From Kitasatospora sp. DSM 101779 (GTDB taxonomy: Bacteria > Actinomycetota > Actinomycetes > Streptomycetales > Streptomycetaceae), in the NCBI RefSeq assembly GCF_025655475.1, contig NZ_JAHTIK010000001.1:3497640-3541042 (forward strand): a stretch of DNA of 43,403 nucleotides. The letters run 5' to 3'. The notes beneath the pieces are model-generated. The model made no database searches and was not told where the DNA came from. It saw only the letters and a program-made list of their open reading frames with translations. A program made the position numbers and the translations under genes. This document shows positions 43,335 to 43,403 of the stretch, one piece after another. Numbering within the stretch: the stretch's first letter is position 1; each line of letters opens with the position of its first letter.

Positions 43335-43403
43335 TCAGCCGCCGGCGGCGTACGGGTTGCCGGGCACCGGGGTCGGCGGCGGCGCGGCCGGGACGAACAG
43401 CCG
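43335..43403 (-). CDS. C-terminal tail of a gene that enters from the right edge
   Basis: The minus strand holds 22 codons and a TGA (complement of 43335-43337). The tail reads LFVPAAPPPTPVPGNPYAAGG: proline-rich and probably disordered, with no domain visible. The codon pattern has G/C at every third position, supporting coding. It is followed by a 156-bp spacer before the SurA-N gene. Identity cannot be determined from this fragment. Confidence 0.55.
   Translation of the reverse strand, partial: RLFVPAAPPPTPVPGNPYAAGG

Overview
The window is very GC-rich chromosomal DNA from a streptomycete-type actinomycete (Streptomyces, Kitasatospora or a close relative). The evidence is GTG and TTG start codons, a mycothiol S-conjugate amidase, a resuscitation-promoting factor behind a c-di-AMP-type riboswitch, a DivIC/FtsB-like protein beside enolase, and a class II tRNA-Leu(UAA) that matches bldA. 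I saw no insertion sequence, phage gene, rRNA or CRISPR array. Most of the window reads as core chromosome.

Layout. 1-2.6 kb: a secreted papain-like cysteine peptidase and a secreted, probably membrane-anchored partner, divergent from a helix-turn-helix regulator. 2.6-6.1 kb: a GNAT acetyltransferase, a thioredoxin-fold DUF255 protein and two small conserved proteins. 6.2-8.5 kb: mca, a DUF4307-like membrane protein and greA. 8.5-13.5 kb: a DrrAB-type exporter, ilvA, a MarR regulator and metB. 13.7-19.1 kb: a five-gene rightward operon (M48 metallopeptidase, membrane-anchored unknown, two-domain unknown, AbiEii-type nucleotidyltransferase, msrA) closed by a strong hairpin. 19.3-22 kb: a cupin, a lipoprotein L,D-transpeptidase and a small acidic protein. 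22-26 kb: cystathionine beta-synthase, an SGNH hydrolase and an acetyl-CoA acetyltransferase. 26.4-28.7 kb: two unknowns and a Bax inhibitor-1 family protein.

28.8-32.6 kb: tRNA-Leu(UAA), then a divergent MacB-type ABC exporter whose start overlaps a 40-residue, tryptophan-rich upstream reading frame. 32.9-38.1 kb: type II NADH dehydrogenase with a Rex-like operator, then ppx, a DUF501 protein and divIC/ftsB in an overlapping operon, then eno. 38.3-43.4 kb: rpf with its riboswitch, an orphan cytochrome P450, a shortened Rossmann protein, mazG, a SurA-N lipoprotein and the tail of one more gene.

Themes. metB and cystathionine beta-synthase (transsulfuration), mca (mycothiol detoxification) and msrA (methionine repair) share sulfur and thiol metabolism. 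ndh, with its Rex-like site, links respiration to NADH. ppx, eno and divIC/ftsB join growth metabolism to septation. rpf and the L,D-transpeptidase act on the cell wall.

The strongest candidates for undescribed biology are the coupled gene pair at 16644-18403, an AbiEii-like nucleotidyltransferase partnered by a tandem ferredoxin-like protein in place of the usual AbiEi antitoxin, and the Trp-rich leader frame at 29101-29223 with two competing hairpins over the ABC transporter start. All functions are read from sequence motifs and memory of families; no search was run.
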